Origin: Paragordius varius
Lineage: Eukaryota > Nematomorpha
Length of the DNA: 64,000 bases
Assembly (NCBI GenBank): GCA_964247055.1
Contig: OZ176050.1
Span: forward strand, 7,130,001 to 7,194,000
Direction of reading: 5' to 3'
A model generated the notes under the pieces. It searched no databases. It was not told the origin of the DNA and saw only the letters and a program-made list of their open reading frames with translations. Positions 25,201 through 38,961 of this stretch are shown here, piece after piece (position 1 is the stretch's first letter; every line of letters begins with the position of its first letter). A program made the translations under genes and the position numbers.

Positions 25201-28200
25201 TATATATGACTAGGGCTGAGTATTTGCTCCGTCAAAAAAATTCCACATCAATCCGCTTATGAATTCAAATATTTAGGGTCTCCTAACTAGTCAATATCAC
25301 CACAAATATAATTAAATATGTTAAAACTTTATGAAATCAATCACGAATTCCAAATCAAATGGCATTTATTATTGTTACTGCTAAGTTTTTATTTACTAAT
25401 AACAATGAAACAAACAAAATTTAAAATCCCAAATTTTTTTTTCATTTGTAAGAGTATCACATACTCATATCATATGTGAAAAACCTGTGTGTATTTGTTG
25501 GTTATTTACAAAACAAATCAAATTCTAGTTAAGATAAATATACTTTCTAACATATTTAAAATTAAAATAAATGGAAATTATACGGACAAAACGTAAAAAT
25601 ATAAAGAAAAATATTTTTTTCTAAATAAATATAACCCATTGTTTTAAATTACAAAGTATAAAATTAGAGATGTAAATTGATAATACAAGCAATTTATGTA
25701 TTGTACGATTGTAATTAAATGATTTTAATAGGATAAATTAAGGTTTGAAAAAGGTAGGGTTATCTTTTGAAAAAAAAAATGTCTATTTGTTTATACGTTT
25801 TGTTCGTATAATTTTAATTTTTACTGTAAAATTAAAATGAATGGTTATTAATTTGGACAAATTACAGTTATTTTGGAAGAATGATATTCATATATATTGG
25901 CATAATAACTTTTTTTTAACCAAATACAATAAAATAATAAATGACTTAAGAATTCCGTAAATATGTTTGTTCATAATTTTTTCGAGAGACACACTCTATA
26001 AAATATAAAATAATAATTTGAGAGAAATTATAAAACTATAAATAATGGATATATTAATATCAAAATGGCGCCAAAGCAATTACAATTAGGTTGAGGATTG
26101 TTCCTGTGCATTCATTATATTATTATGTATAAAATATAATTAATTTACAATTTTTCAGAGATAACTTTGTTCTCCATTAAAATCCAAAAAATGACACAAT
26201 ATTAAGGTTATAAAAAATAACAATATTCTTAACGTTTAAAAATTATGATATGTATATGATTGATATTAAAGGATTATTTTTATCTCAAAAAATAGGGTAG
26301 ATATATTTTTGCAAAAAATTACCAAATATGAGGAATAATATTTTTTAGGTTTTTCAAATTTTTTTTATATAATTTTGTAAATAATACCCGATTTACGGTG
26401 TATTAAAAAAGGAAAGCTTAGATAACCATGGTTCGCAAAAAAGGTTTATGCACTATCATTGGATGGCTAAAAGTTCGGCATATATCAAATTCATACGGTT
26501 AAATAGTAGAGAAAAGATATTTTAAATTAAATATAATTAAAGAAAACGAATTGTATCGACAATTTTTTGTGGTTTAAGAATTAACCCTAAAAACAGGAAA
26601 AACTATATTTGCTTTAAAATAAATGCCGATTAGTAAAAAAACTTTCAAATAAAAAAATTGACTTGATAGAAATTGTTTTTAAAATACTAATGTACATATA
26701 AGGGTTTTGTTCAATTAAACAATACTTCCGTTATGATATAAATATCTTAAAAATGATTTCTTTTATAAATATTTTAGAATTTTTTACAGCGATTATTTGT
26801 TTTTTTAGAATGTTAAAATAAAAATTATAACAATATACCTCATAAATGCAAATTCTTATGCTTCTAGAAAAATGAGATGTTTAAAATCCAATCACATTGA
26901 ATTTCTCATCCCTTAAAAATATTAATGAAATATATTTTTGGTTAATTCATTATTAGTGAAACAAATTTTAAAATTTTGAGTGTGCCAATTACGATTCTTT
27001 TAAATGTGGCTAGATAACAAAAGAATTTTGCTAGTATTTTCGATATGAGAAAATCGGAAATAATAAATCTTAACTGTCGTTCAACAACTTTAAGTTAAAT
27101 ATAATGGATGATTTATATCAAAAGCGATATACATTGTGCGAATTATAAATGAGAATAATTTTAATTACTTGTTCTGGTTCAAACTTAAATTACAAAACAA
27201 AAAAATAGTCACAGTAGATAAGATCCCCAATAAATATTTATTAATCGCCTATAAAAATGAATGATGAATAGACTTATATAGTACCATTTTAAAAACGTTC
27301 GATGCATTTTTTTAGTGAAAATGCCCCAAAACTTAGATAGGTAACTTTTTAAATTAAATATTAATTTAATGATTTTGGTTGTGGTATGGTTTTTACAGGA
27401 AGAGAAATAGTGTTAACTTTTGTTTTGCATAGTAACAGTTATAATACATATTATATTTTATGGTACTATAGAGGATACAATTAAAAATCTAATCAAAAGA
27501 AACCATTTCCTTTAACACACGCAAACACAGACTTACTTTAACGGTTTATATTGTATGTTTGCGTATAGCACAAAAACTAATTAAAACACTTTTTTTATTG
27601 TTGTTCTTGCAATAACTTTATAAAACAACTAACTTTCTATACTTATAGATGATAATAAATTTTTGAGATAAGCCTTAACTTAACTAATAATATATAATGG
27701 GAGTAAATAAGACTAAAAACAGTAAGTAGTAATGTGTTTAATTTGTTTTAAACAACACACAAAATGTTTAATTGAACTAAACGAACGATATATTTGCTTA
27801 TTCGAAATTCAATTAGGATCATCCATCCCATCAGATTTACTAATTGATTCCTATTTAGTTTAAAATCGTGATATATATATAATTGTTTAAATAAAATGTA
27901 ATTTTGTACTTCAACTTCAAACCAGTTAATAATTCCAAATGGATAAAAATGTTTCGTTCCATTTTCTTATAGGATAGGTATTATCACGCTAATTTTATAA
28001 CTTATTATGCTTGACTTATTCTGAAATCGGAGATATACAATATAAACATACGCCAAAATAATCAAGTATAACGCTTTTTAATTTAAACAACCCAACTATA
28101 TACATTAAAATGATTTTTTTGAAATATGATCTCTATTGGCTATTATTCTAACTGATATAATTCAATATCTCAGGTTTTATTATTATTACATTTTATGATT

Positions 28201-28999
28201 CGCCAATATTAAAAGAGGCTAAAACGGGAAAAATTTATAAAATGGGATTCAGTATATTATTTATATAATGATGAATACGGTGCTATAATTTAAAATTAGA
28301 AACATAATTAAAATTTTTTTCGTGTGGCAACATTTTAATTAGAGAGTTCTGTGTGATATGTGTGAATAATTTTGATAGCGCATTCGCTTCACATATAAAA
28401 TTTCAGTATTTTGCATTATAATATTTAAGAAGGAATTTATTATATTTAAGAAATATATATATGTATGAAAAATTATTATTATATATACGAAGGATATGGT
28501 AAAAACAGCTCAGGATATATATATAATTTTATGATATGTTGACTGAATATTATTATTATTAGCTGCTCGCTCTCATATTACGTTTTTTTATTACACTACA
28601 AAAATTAATTTTACAAAAAAATATTTTATTTCATATTATTATAATATAAATATTTAGTGAGTCGTAATTTTGAGTAATTATTATTATTAAAATTATTAAT
28701 ATTTTACACAAATTTTTCACAAATTTATTGAATCGGACACGCCTCTTTGCAATAATTTCCATTATTCTCCCTTCACGTATAAACATATAACCAAGTGGAT
28801 AAAAATAATTATATCTTATAATGAAAAAAAATATCTATAGTATATGTGTATGAATGTACAGAGAGAAAATATATATCTTATCCTAATTATTATCATTTCA
28901 GTTAATTGAAATTCTCATTACTCTAATTAGGTCTATTTTATAAAAATTCATTCTATTTCATAAATGATATATATCCATCTATCTTAAAGATTGTTAACA
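22241..28999. other. long AT-rich intergenic region, no gene seen
   Basis: Nearly 7 kb with A/T runs, TTAATTAATTAA tracts near 22685, a (CT)n tract near 23244-23260 and small TA tracts. Several open frames under 100 codons occur, but their composition is that of random AT-rich DNA, they overlap on opposite strands (for example 24528-24827 and 24584-24811) and none shows a domain. It may hold regulatory DNA of the LMO gene downstream; that is inference only. Confidence 0.5.

Positions 29000-29002
<3 letters not shown>

Positions 29003-29048
<46 letters not shown>
29003..29048. repeat. (TA)n microsatellite
   Basis: Uninterrupted TA run of about 46 bases. Confidence 0.9.
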
Positions 29049-29050
<2 letters not shown>

Positions 29051-30150
29051 GGAAACACAGGTAAAATTATGGAAAAATTAACTTAGAATTTAACTAATTT
29101 AGTTATTTTTAATAGATTACACCTTTATATATCTTATTATATATCTAAACTTTTTAACTCTAAAGATGAATTTAAAACCCATCCCTGATTTCATATCATA
29201 AAATATGCAGACATTTTTCAATTTTTATGCTAATAAAAGCTTTGTCTCACTTTTGATATCCAATGATAAAGCTTTTAAATGTGGAATATTAATTATATAG
29301 AGAGAAATAAAAATAATTTTTAACGTGATTTTGTGAATTTTAAATGTGCTTGATGTATGTTATCGTAAGATTTGGACAAATTTGTTTTATCCGTTATCTA
29401 TAATTTGATTAAAACCAATTATGAAATTGTCTTAAGAAATGTTTGAAACTAATTGTATTATGTCTAAAGCACGTCATGTCCAATTAGTTTTTAATATTCT
29501 TAACCTTGTGCCAGATTAATATATATATATATATATATAAAGATATAGGGAGAGATGAAGCTTAGCTAAATACAATTATCATTGAAAATGATCCATTTTT
29601 ATTTTTAGTAATTTATCTTCTACGATTTTTAAAGCTGCTTTAATTGTTTGCAAGGTATAAGCAACAACTTAGTTCTTTAGATATTTGTGTTTATTAAATT
29701 GGTAAATGGATTTTTGAACTCAATAATAAATTAAATTAAAACTGGTTATGAATTTATAGATATTGAGACTATCTATATTATATAAAATATTCAGACGAAA
29801 GATTTGAATAAAAGTAAATTTTTTATAATTGATTTTATAAATTTAATATTTTCTTTGCTTCTAATGTGTCATTATTTAATGACTTTAATGATGGTAAAGT
29901 TTAAAAAATGATTATTTTGTTATGGCGATAGTTGCCCTACTTTCAATAAACTACTTTATTCCTTCAAAAATATTTAAAAATAAACATTAAAAAAAATTGA
30001 TTATATGCAAAAGTTTTATTATATTGCTTTACTTAAAGTTACTCATCTTTTTAAAAGAATTTTTAATTAGCCAAAAATTATAACGCTTTTAATATTATTA
30101 TTACATTTCACACATGTTTTCAGTAAATTGGGTAAACATATGAGAGTACA
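29049..30150. other. intergenic, no gene seen
   Basis: AT-rich, with one further TA tract at about 29519-29539. Confidence 0.4.
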
Positions 30151-30154
30151 TCGC

Positions 30155-30440
30155 GTTGGCTTTAAGGCTTAAATTCTGCCAGTTCTTGCTTCATATTGTG
30201 TTGTCCATTTTTTTAATGGGGCCTTCACGCCTTCAACTACATGACTTATTTTCATTTGTGCAATTTAAAAATTTCCGATGTGTCTAAACCAAGGTAGTCA
30301 ATATTCTTTATAGTATCGGTTAATTGTGGCTCCCACAAATATATTAATTCTTTACTTTCTTGCTTATTACACCAAACATCATCCTAGGTATTTTCATTTC
30401 TGTAACATATTATAATGGCTTTTTTGGTTTTTAATTATCC
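30155..30440 (-). pseudogene. decayed LINE 3' fragment
   Basis: On the minus strand, broken frames give pieces that look like the C-terminal part of non-LTR retrotransposon polyproteins: RMMFGVISKK (compare the common RRMLGISRRDRK) and, about 170 bases later, APLKKWTTQYEARTGR (compare GRPxxRWTDDIRKVAGR). Stops and frame changes lie between them. The G+C content is above that of the flanks. This is pattern recognition without a database search; family assignment (RTE or Jockey-like) is open. Confidence 0.45.
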
Positions 30441-30930
30441 ATCTCTGTGAATTAAACCTCACATGAGTCGCAAAATGGGGCCGTATTTTACTTTGACGAT
30501 TCAATCATAAATACTTTATTTTCCAATTTAACCAGCTGCTCTTAATTCCTAAAGTAATATCGCCAGATCAAAGATCATCTAAACTCACATAGCCCTATTA
30601 ATACAGTTCTCAACCCTTTAAACCATCAAGTTCCATTTTATATTGTTGAACCCCTAAGACAAAAAAATTTTTCAATGCCAGTTGGCCGTTTTATGATTTT
30701 TATATTATAAAAAATGTCTAAAGAATATATGTTTTATTTTTGATTTGAATTGTGTAAATAAATGGACAGTACAGTTATTGTGATTTTGCGTAAAAAGCCC
30801 AGACTCTTTTTAAAAATTTTATCTTAAAAAAAAGTTTTAAAATATGTCAAATATGAATAACGAATACATTTAAAACAAATTTTTATTAAATATTGTATTT
30901 TATTTTCTAATTCATACTAATTAAATAATT
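30441..30930. other. intergenic, possible further TE remnant
   Basis: 30441-30660 keeps a moderately higher G+C content and may extend the LINE fragment upstream, but no motif is recognisable. The remainder is AT-rich. Confidence 0.3.
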
Positions 30931-30934
30931 ACAC

Positions 30935-31064
30935 TATTTTTCAGTCAAAAGCAACATTTACATTTCGATCAAGTCCAACATTTTTTCAACACGCAACATT
31001 CAGTTGGCTTTGCTTGAAAAAATGTTGTGTTTGGTTGAAAAAGAGTTGATTTGACTGAAAAATG
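30935..31064. mobile_element. small hairpin MITE
   Basis: Ends are TTTTTCAGTCAAA and TTTGACTGAAAAA, perfect reverse complements. Inside lie CAACATTTTTTCAA and TTGAAAAAATGTTG, also perfect complements. The whole 130-bp segment can fold into one hairpin, and no coding sequence is present. Motifs CAACATTTTTT and TTGAAAAA recur in the larger element at 38962-39379. Confidence 0.65.
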
Positions 31065-32001
31065 GTAAACAATATATTAATAAATATCACATTATGAATT
31101 AAAACTGGCTTAATTAAAATAACAAATATACGAATCTTTAACCCTTGTTATGAGTCAATCTATACTTTAAAGAAATTATGTGGATATGCACTATTTTTTA
31201 AAGAGATGCTGCGATTGAAAATTTATTTGACATATAGAATATTCAACACATGTCAATATAATTTCAGAAGTGAAATTTTTTCCCCATAAGCAAAATTATT
31301 CCCCAACTAACTACATCTTTTTTAACAAAACCACTGATAAAAGGATCAACTCCGCTGTTTACCGCTGTTTTTAACTTACTTAAGATTATTCTTTATGCGC
31401 TTAAGCATATAAAGATTAACAAAAATTATGAAAAAAATAATATATTAATAGAGATAAATATTATATATCTATATACAATGGGGCATTTATTCAAACCTTA
31501 GCTGTAATTAAATTGTATGATTTTCAGCACCTCATCTATTGCATACACACACTATTTCTAAACCATTTGCTATATCCATCATATCGATACATTATAAAAA
31601 ACCACAACAAATGATCACAGACTTTCTCCCAGTATTTTGGGCAAGTTTTTTTTACAAAAAATTTAATTTTCAATATTTCATTTAAATTTTTAATCGTAAG
31701 CAACCAAGCATATATTCTCATCTGGAGATATCATTGATATAAAAACTTTATTTTTTTGAAAAAAAAATGAATCGAAAATGTTTTAATTGCATGAAATAAT
31801 TAGTGAAAAGGGATTGCATTAGATTAGATCATAGTATATTCCACTAATCTGACAAATGACATATTGCAGAAGGGGTCTATTTAAAGCCTACACGCACACA
31901 TTTTTTTTACAAAATAAAACATTTTAACCAAATAACCAACAAATGATTCAACTAACCAACCAATTTTTGATAGATAATAATAATCTTTAATCTGTTTTCA
32001 T

Positions 32002-32034
<33 letters not shown>

Positions 32035-32767
32035 TAATCTGTTTAATGAAAAATTTAAGCTATATATATATATATATATATGTTTGTTAAAACTCAAATA
32101 AATAACAGTTTATCAACAAACGTACGTAGTGTGCCATAAAGGAGTTTATTCCAATTTATAAAATATTTAAACTTTGTTTCGGTGTCTTAATTAAAAACTA
32201 TACTATACTATTTGGGCGGTTTGTATACATTTTGTTTTTAATAACAAATCTTAAACTATGTATACTCAAGATATCATTCTCTGGATGCAATCCTTCCATT
32301 AGTCCATTAAATTGCATTAAAACAATAATAATTTATAATATTTAAGTTATTATTTTCAACCATATTATCAGTAATTTTTTTTTCATTTTAAAAAATAATT
32401 ATTACTTTAGTCCATTAAAATTGTTCGTATCCTGTGTGTTAACTTTTCCAGATCACATTATTAAATAGTTTTATTATAATTATAATATATAATTTTTTAG
32501 GCTTATCATCATTTAAATGCTTCTGTTTTTTTAAACAATCGTTTAATTTGATCGCCAGAAACTTTCAATTATACCAGAATATATATTTATTTCAAGAAGA
32601 AAATGGAACAAAGATATATTATCGGCATTTATTATGTTTTAATCATGAAAACAACAAATTGATGGATATAAGAACGTACGCTAACTAGTCTAATCATAAA
32701 TATATTCAAATGTTGAAATTATATTGACATATCCTTATTCCCAATTAATATAAGTCCAATTAAAAAC
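31065..32767. other. 5' flank of the LMO gene
   Basis: AT-rich, with TA microsatellites at 32002-32029 and 32062-32080. No upstream coding exon was recognised. Promoter and 5' untranslated exons of the LMO gene could lie here or further left, but no core-promoter motif is convincing in this base composition. Confidence 0.4.
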
Positions 32768-35015
32768 ATGAATAATTTTGATTTTGAAACTCAGAAATCT
32801 GAGATAACACTCTTCGAAAGCCCCAAATCATATTCCCAAAGTGAGCAATCTGATGAAAATATTGCTGACTTAACAACAGGGATAAATTCTAGTTTTTCAT
32901 GCGCAAAATTTTATAGCTCTACAAATAAAAATGGTCCTTACAAAAATTTTGATCAAACGCCGGATCTTTATATTTGTGGCGGATGTCAAAAACCCATTCG
33001 TGATAAGTATTTGTTGAAGGCGGAAAGCAAATTTTGGCATGAGGATTGCTTGAAATGTTCTTGTTGTGAATGTCGATTGGGTGAGGTTGGATCTACATTT
33101 TATCTCAAATCCAATCTGTATCTCTGCAAAAGGGATTATCTCAGGTAAAACGTTTAAAATTAAATTTATATGATGTAGTTGGTTTAAAAACATAAATTGT
33201 TTTCAAGGAATATGAACTTTACAAAGATGTTTCAACTTTATTAGTTTATTATCTACAAGTTATTCAGTGTTTATTTGTTTTTTAAGTTAAAACTGTCAAA
33301 CATTTGAAAAGCTTTTTTATGATTTAAGAAAATTATATCGGCAAAAACTCAAAGACTTTAAATTTTATATTAATTACTCAGCGAATTCGATAATAAGCCA
33401 TATGCCATTCCACTTAAATTAATTAAAAAAATCTCCTGAGTTTGGTCGTTAATAAACAATTCCTAATTATAAGTAATTTCTTTTTTTCTGACATATAAAT
33501 TATTTATATTATTGTCTGCTTCCTTAATTAATATTAATTGTTTAACGATATTATATATATATATACATATATATGATGATTAGATTATTTGGAAATTCGG
33601 GATTCTGTTCCGTATGTCAAAAAGTTATACCGCCATTCGAAATGGTCATGAAAGCCAAAACAAATGTTTATCATTTGGAGTGTTTTGCGTGTCAGAACTG
33701 TAAGCACAGGTAATAATATCAGAATCAGATAACAAATTTAGGAGAAATTTTAACAGAATTATTTTTTTTTAATTTAGTTAATTATGTTATACTTTCTTTG
33801 ACTTTCTCGCTTCAAAAAGTTATTAATGAACTTAGAGTGGACTCCCATTATAATAAGGTTTGTTAATAAACAGAGTCCATAAACTATTTAACTGATGCTG
33901 ATCATTAACCACTTCTCGATTTTTAAAATAGGTTTAGGCTTTTAAGATAGTGTGCTTGGAGTTGCGAGAAAGTTTTCCACGATCTAATTTTGACTATTTT
34001 TTTTTAATTACACCTCGATTTTTTTAAGATATTATTCTTTATTTCAAAAAAAAAGAAATTCCAATTTATGCCAATAATGTGCCATGTAGCTTCCCGGCAA
34101 TCGAGGTCAATTAGCACTGAAGATTGCTCGAAATATTAATTATCTCTGTGAATCTACTTATGTGTGTGTGTGATTGCTACAGTCGAGGTCGATTTTTTGC
34201 AATACTTCTCCATATGTGGCGATTTTTAGTTTTAATGCTGAGTTCTGCCAAGATTGCATTGTTTTCTTTTAGAATATTGTCCCTTATCCTTCTTTGGCCC
34301 CTTTTACCTGTTACACTAACTTTACATCAAGGATTTTTCCAGTGAGTTAGATCTCATAATGTGGCCAAAAAAGGATAGTTTGGTACGGATGGACATTCCA
34401 AGCAATGACATATCGGGATTTATTTTATTTAAATTGCTTTGCTAATTATTTTATCCGTCCATTTTATTTGCAAGAGTTTTCTCCCATCCAGTATTTTAAA
34501 GAAGTTTATTATCCTTGGGTCGGATTTTTTCAAAGTCCAACCCTATGTCAAAAAAATTTGTGAATTAATACAACCAAACCATGTCCATTCATATTTTTAT
34601 GATTCATTCATATTTATGAATATATATATATATATATATATATTTATTTATTTATTTAATTATACCATAAAGATATTATATTTATAATAATTATCAAAAT
34701 TTAATGAAAAAAATGCCATAAACACTCACTTTTTAATCTCAAACTGTTTTTTTAAGAAGTTTATCTATCTGTTGTGAGTGATATGTATGGTAGGACCAGA
34801 AGCCAGGCCAGCCCTGATTAGATTATATATGTATATATTCATTATATCGTCATAAGAAGATTGGTGGCGATATCAATTTATTTTTATATTAATATATATA
34901 TGACTCCATTAGTTAGCCAACTAACCAACTAACTAATGAAAATGAAAATCTTAGTAGTTAGTTATAAAAAAAATATTTTTAATGCATAATATTATATTAG
35001 TTTTAATGAAATAAG

Positions 35016-35073
<58 letters not shown>

Positions 35074-37022
35074 TTCTAACTTTTGGGATTAATAAAAAGT
35101 TATTTAGATTAGTGTATGTATGTATGTAAGAAATCATCTTTACTAATCATATTGTACACGTTGCCATGATGTTAACTCTTTTTTTAATTAAATTTTGATA
35201 AATTAAATATCATCCATCCTTCTATAATGTGATATGTAACGTAATGTACATTTGTAATATTCAAACGAATAGATAAATAAATTGCTTCCAAAGGTTTGGT
35301 TTCCCTCTCTAGAAGATTCTAAAGTAGAAAAATAATTAGAATTTTTGATCCCCTTACCCCGCTTTTTTGGTGTGGTGTTTTGCTAACTGCCAAAAATAAA
35401 TAGATAAATAAATTAAAATTAATTATATTAGACAGAGTGCAGCAGCCATATATATAGTGTAACCAGAAAAGTTATTAAAAATATTTTATTCTTAAAGATA
35501 AAATAGAAATTAATGAAATTGTCAAGATTAATTTTGATTCAATGTCCATCCCTTTACCCTGCCAACCAATGATATTATGCAAAAAAGTAAGCCTTAAATG
35601 TGTCAACGCAATTTTTTTAATCTCCTCCTTCCTTTCTTCCCTCTAAATGCGCTTATATATTGTCAAAAAATATGCAACATTAATTGATATGTTGCATACT
35701 TTTCAGCTAAATTCATAGATATTGGTAAACTAGGAAAACTCAATAACCCAATGTGTTTTTAGAAAATTAAAATTGTTATTATCATCAATTTTAGTATATA
35801 TTTAACTCCACTCATTGATTAACATATAATATAATATACAATAAAGTAAAAAGTCGGTTCCTAAAAACTGTAAAATTATCGTGTTTTTAAGTTAGATATG
35901 CATTTTTAAGCATATATGTGGGTAGTGTTTTGTAAGGATATCTGGATAATATTTTAAATAAATTATTGTTATAGAAAAAACCCTCAAAGCTTATAAATAA
36001 TTGTTTTACTCTTTTGATTAGATATTTGTTTAATAATGTTTAGATTTTGTGTTGGTGACAAATTTTACCTTGTACAAAACAGAATATTGTGTGAAAGTGA
36101 TTATAAAAATGCAACCATTCCAAACAACTTGACCACCAATAATTTGATTAATAGGTCGGAATCAAATTATAATAATAACACAAATAACTCAAATACAATG
36201 CAGTATTCAAACTCTATTAACCTGCAGCATCCTTACAACTTCCAATTCCCCTTCTCAAGTTATTACGATCAAATTAATGCGTTTGAAAAACAAAAAGTAT
36301 ATGCCAATACTTCTAAGTCATCCACCACCACCATAAATAAAATGCCAGAACAAAATAAACACAAAGAGGAGGAGTCAAGTCCCGGTCATTTAAGTAATCT
36401 AGCTCAAAATCAAATCAATGCAAATGAACACTTGCCTCAATCATTAACCACTTCAAACGGTATTGCAAATCCAATGGCGGTCCAAAATGGAACAAATAAT
36501 TTGTCGGAGTCTCTTCCATCCACAACAAAACAACACAATATAATCTCGAATGGGGTAAATCAATCTGAAGTCGCATCTGTTATCCAAAATGGGACTGTTA
36601 TCCCTGACCAAATCGAGACTTCCACCCTTATCAATAATACTAAACTATACCCTAGCAATTGCATAAATAGGTCGTCTGTCTCAAATAGCGAGATAAACTA
36701 TGAAAACTTGAGTCATAACAAGATACGCTATACTTCTCTCGATCATGCGACAAACGTAGAAAAAAAATTGGCTAAAAAGGCAAAATTAAAATGTTCACAA
36801 TCTATCGATAGTGATAATGATCTTGGTAAGTTGATATTTTTAAATTTAAATATTTCTTGTTTTTTATGTAAATTGGATGAATATTTTTTTGATTTTTGGC
36901 AATCAGATGATTCAATTTATAAAACAACGAATGATTGTGACGACAACCCAATAATATCACCCGCATCTGAAAAAATACCATTAATACATGCTGAAAATGT
37001 TTGTTCATACGTTCAAACTTAA
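32768..37022 (+). CDS. Bx: LIM-only (LMO) protein with long Asn-rich tail, four exons
   Basis: LIM-only transcriptional co-regulator of the LMO1/2/3-Beadex type; family members bind Ldb/Chip and bridge or block LIM-homeodomain and bHLH complexes in the nucleus. Model: exons 32768-33144, 33584-33709, 36044-36825 and 36907-37022, all GT-AG and in phase, giving 466 residues. LIM1 ligands are C70, C73, H91, C94, C97, C100, C120, D123; LIM2 ligands are C134, C137, H156, C159, C162, C165, C184, D187. Signature strings WHEDCLKC, CRLGEVGST, RDYLRLFG and RFCVGDKF match the family closely. An unusual feature is about 275 residues of Asn/Ser-rich, low-complexity sequence after LIM2, where vertebrate LMOs stop. 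The last intron (81 bp) is a multiple of three without a stop, so it could be retained. The start is the first ATG before LIM1; alternative 5' exons are possible. AATAAA follows at 37104. Confidence 0.9.
33145..33583 (+). other. LMO intron 1
   Basis: GT-AG intron of 439 bp in phase 2 interrupting the Arg codon that ends RDYLR at the LIM1/LIM2 boundary. It holds a TA tract just before the acceptor. Confidence 0.85.
34130..34600 (-). pseudogene. decayed LINE 3' fragment inside LMO intron 2
   Basis: On the minus strand, 34590 downward reads in one frame through ILDGRKLLQIKWTDKIISKA, close to the IKWTDKITNEEV signature of LINE polyprotein C-termini. After a stop, another frame gives FFGHIMRSNSLEKSLM and then KGPKKDKGQ, matching the usual FGHVMRS-GLEKxLMLGKVxGKRGRGRQR order. 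Stops and frame changes show it is long dead. The fragment lies opposite to the host gene's transcription. Confidence 0.6.
35017..35071. repeat. (TA)n microsatellite
   Basis: About 55 bases of uninterrupted TA inside LMO intron 2, the longest such tract in the window. Confidence 0.9.
36826..36906 (+). other. LMO intron 3, 81 bp and in frame
   Basis: Donor GTAAGT and acceptor TTTTTGGCAATCAG are both good. Read through, it would add 27 residues rich in Phe and Leu, unlike the polar tail on either side, which supports splicing. Removing it joins SDNDL to DDSIYK. Confidence 0.75.
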
Positions 37023-37103
37023 ATAATGTTGGTTAGCTATAGAACTGTAGAGCATCTCCTTAAACAAATTCAAAATCTGACAAAAATTGCAAATTAATTA
37101 TGA

Positions 37104-37109
37104 AATAAA
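37104..37109 (+). terminator. poly(A) signal of the LMO gene
   Basis: AATAAA 82 bases after the LMO stop codon; common by chance in such AT-rich DNA. Confidence 0.5.
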
Positions 37110-38961
37110 ATCATTTTTTATAATCATGAAGCGCAACATTTTATCATTTATAATAGTTTTATATGATGGACAGTTAGTTTTGTTTGATTTTGAGTAATGT
37201 TGATCAATTTATTTATTATATTATTACACAACATTCATATTCTTTCAAAACGTTATAAAAAAAGTTAAAATGTGATGTAAAACAAAATTATAATAGTCAT
37301 TTAGAATTAATTACCATGTATTGTTCTATCAAATAAAATAAATGATATATTTTAAAATTATTTTTTTGGATATTTTTTTTCCGCATGATCTAATTACCTC
37401 TATAAGTCAAATATATTATGATGAAAATATGCAAGGGTTTATATTGTTTTAAATAAGATACTAAATAGCCTTAAATCCGCAATCTGGCTAAAATTGTTAT
37501 TATAACTAAATATGTTGAGTTTTGGACTTTTGGCACCCTTAAATCATAACATATTTCAAAAAATTATTTAAATGCCAAAAAAATTTTATCAAAGCGTTTC
37601 TCCAGTTCTTACGACACGAAAAACGACTAATAATCAATTAAAATAGTAAATGGCAGAAAATAAAATGTTAAAATCCGAAAAAAAACTTTTTTGGAAAATT
37701 TTCGTTGAGCAAGAATTAATTAATTCATTTGGCCTAGCCTTGCTCCCACCACTGTAAATATGCATTTCAAGATAAGAAAATTGATAACACTTTTTTTTGA
37801 AACAAAATATCATATATTTTATTTAGCGTTGTGTGGTTTTAAAAATAATAATTACATTTTCGGTTGTGTTATGACAAGGATAAGATTTAAAATAAAATCC
37901 CATAATATATTTATATCTTCATTACAAAAAACATAAGCCGATTTATAAATTTTATTAGAACAAAAACATTTATATTAAATTAAAAGCATTTATTATTACC
38001 ATTTTTGTTCTTTTATAATAAATTAGAATTTTAATTAAACTAATTAAATTAAATAAAAATGGTAGCAATGATTTAATGCATTTTTGAAAACAACACATTT
38101 TTAACAATTCCCTAAACACTAATTTATTACACTTAAATTTTATTTTTGCGATTCTGAAAATGGTTAATAAAATCAAAATTAGACTCCAAATTTTAAATAA
38201 ATAATTCAATTAAAATGTTTTATTATGGATGAAAAAAATAAAATTTAAATATTGTTGTAGCGTGATAATAGGATGCAATATAAAAAATATATGTTTTACT
38301 AGTATTAAATTCGTTCCGACAAATCTGGGATATGTCAAATAACTTCAAATATTGTAAATTAATTTTGGAGTTAAATTTCATGCGTAAAATATATCCAGCT
38401 CAAAGAAAGTTATGCCAGTTTTTCGATATTTATTGGCCTAACGATCATAAAAAATTTAATTGAAGATTGAATTGTTGATATATATTGTGAGTTATGTTTG
38501 CTGTAGTATCTTAATTTCTTTATATAAAAAGTTACCGAAATAAACCGAAAAAAATCATTAAAATATGCCCCTACTAATATATTTAAAAGACCGCGATTGC
38601 GAGATTCTTGTTATATTATGAGAAAAATAGTTTTGGCTAAAAAAGCAAATGCGTTTCGAATTTCACATTTTGGAACGGTTTGCATCAGATCAGGAGATGA
38701 CTTTATCATAAAATTATCATATTTTCAATCTCTACATTATTTGTCAGTTCGGTTGATACCTATCACGATAAAACTTTGTTAAAATTTCTTTGCATCTTTG
38801 AAGGCAAATAAATTTGTTGAAATGCAAAAAATAGATATCTTCTCCAAATTGAATGTCGAAAAAGACAAGCGCTATAATATATTCCACTTGCGTCATTTCG
38901 ATCAAACGTTGGAATAATCATTATCATACCTTAAATATTTTTAAAATGCTATTTAACATTT
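37110..38961. other. intergenic, no gene seen
   Basis: AT-rich with short frames of random composition (37970-38209 minus, 38597-38782 plus), neither supported. Confidence 0.4.

Larger units (their letters stand above)
33710..36043 (+). other. LMO intron 2
   Basis: GT-AG intron of 2334 bp in phase 2 splitting LIM2 between its two zinc modules. It contains a reverse-oriented LINE fragment and long TA tracts (34620-34642, 35017-35071). Confidence 0.85.

Noticed and set aside
32897-33193. Minus-strand 98-codon frame across LMO exon 1
   Set aside because: It is a shadow of the LIM1 coding exon.
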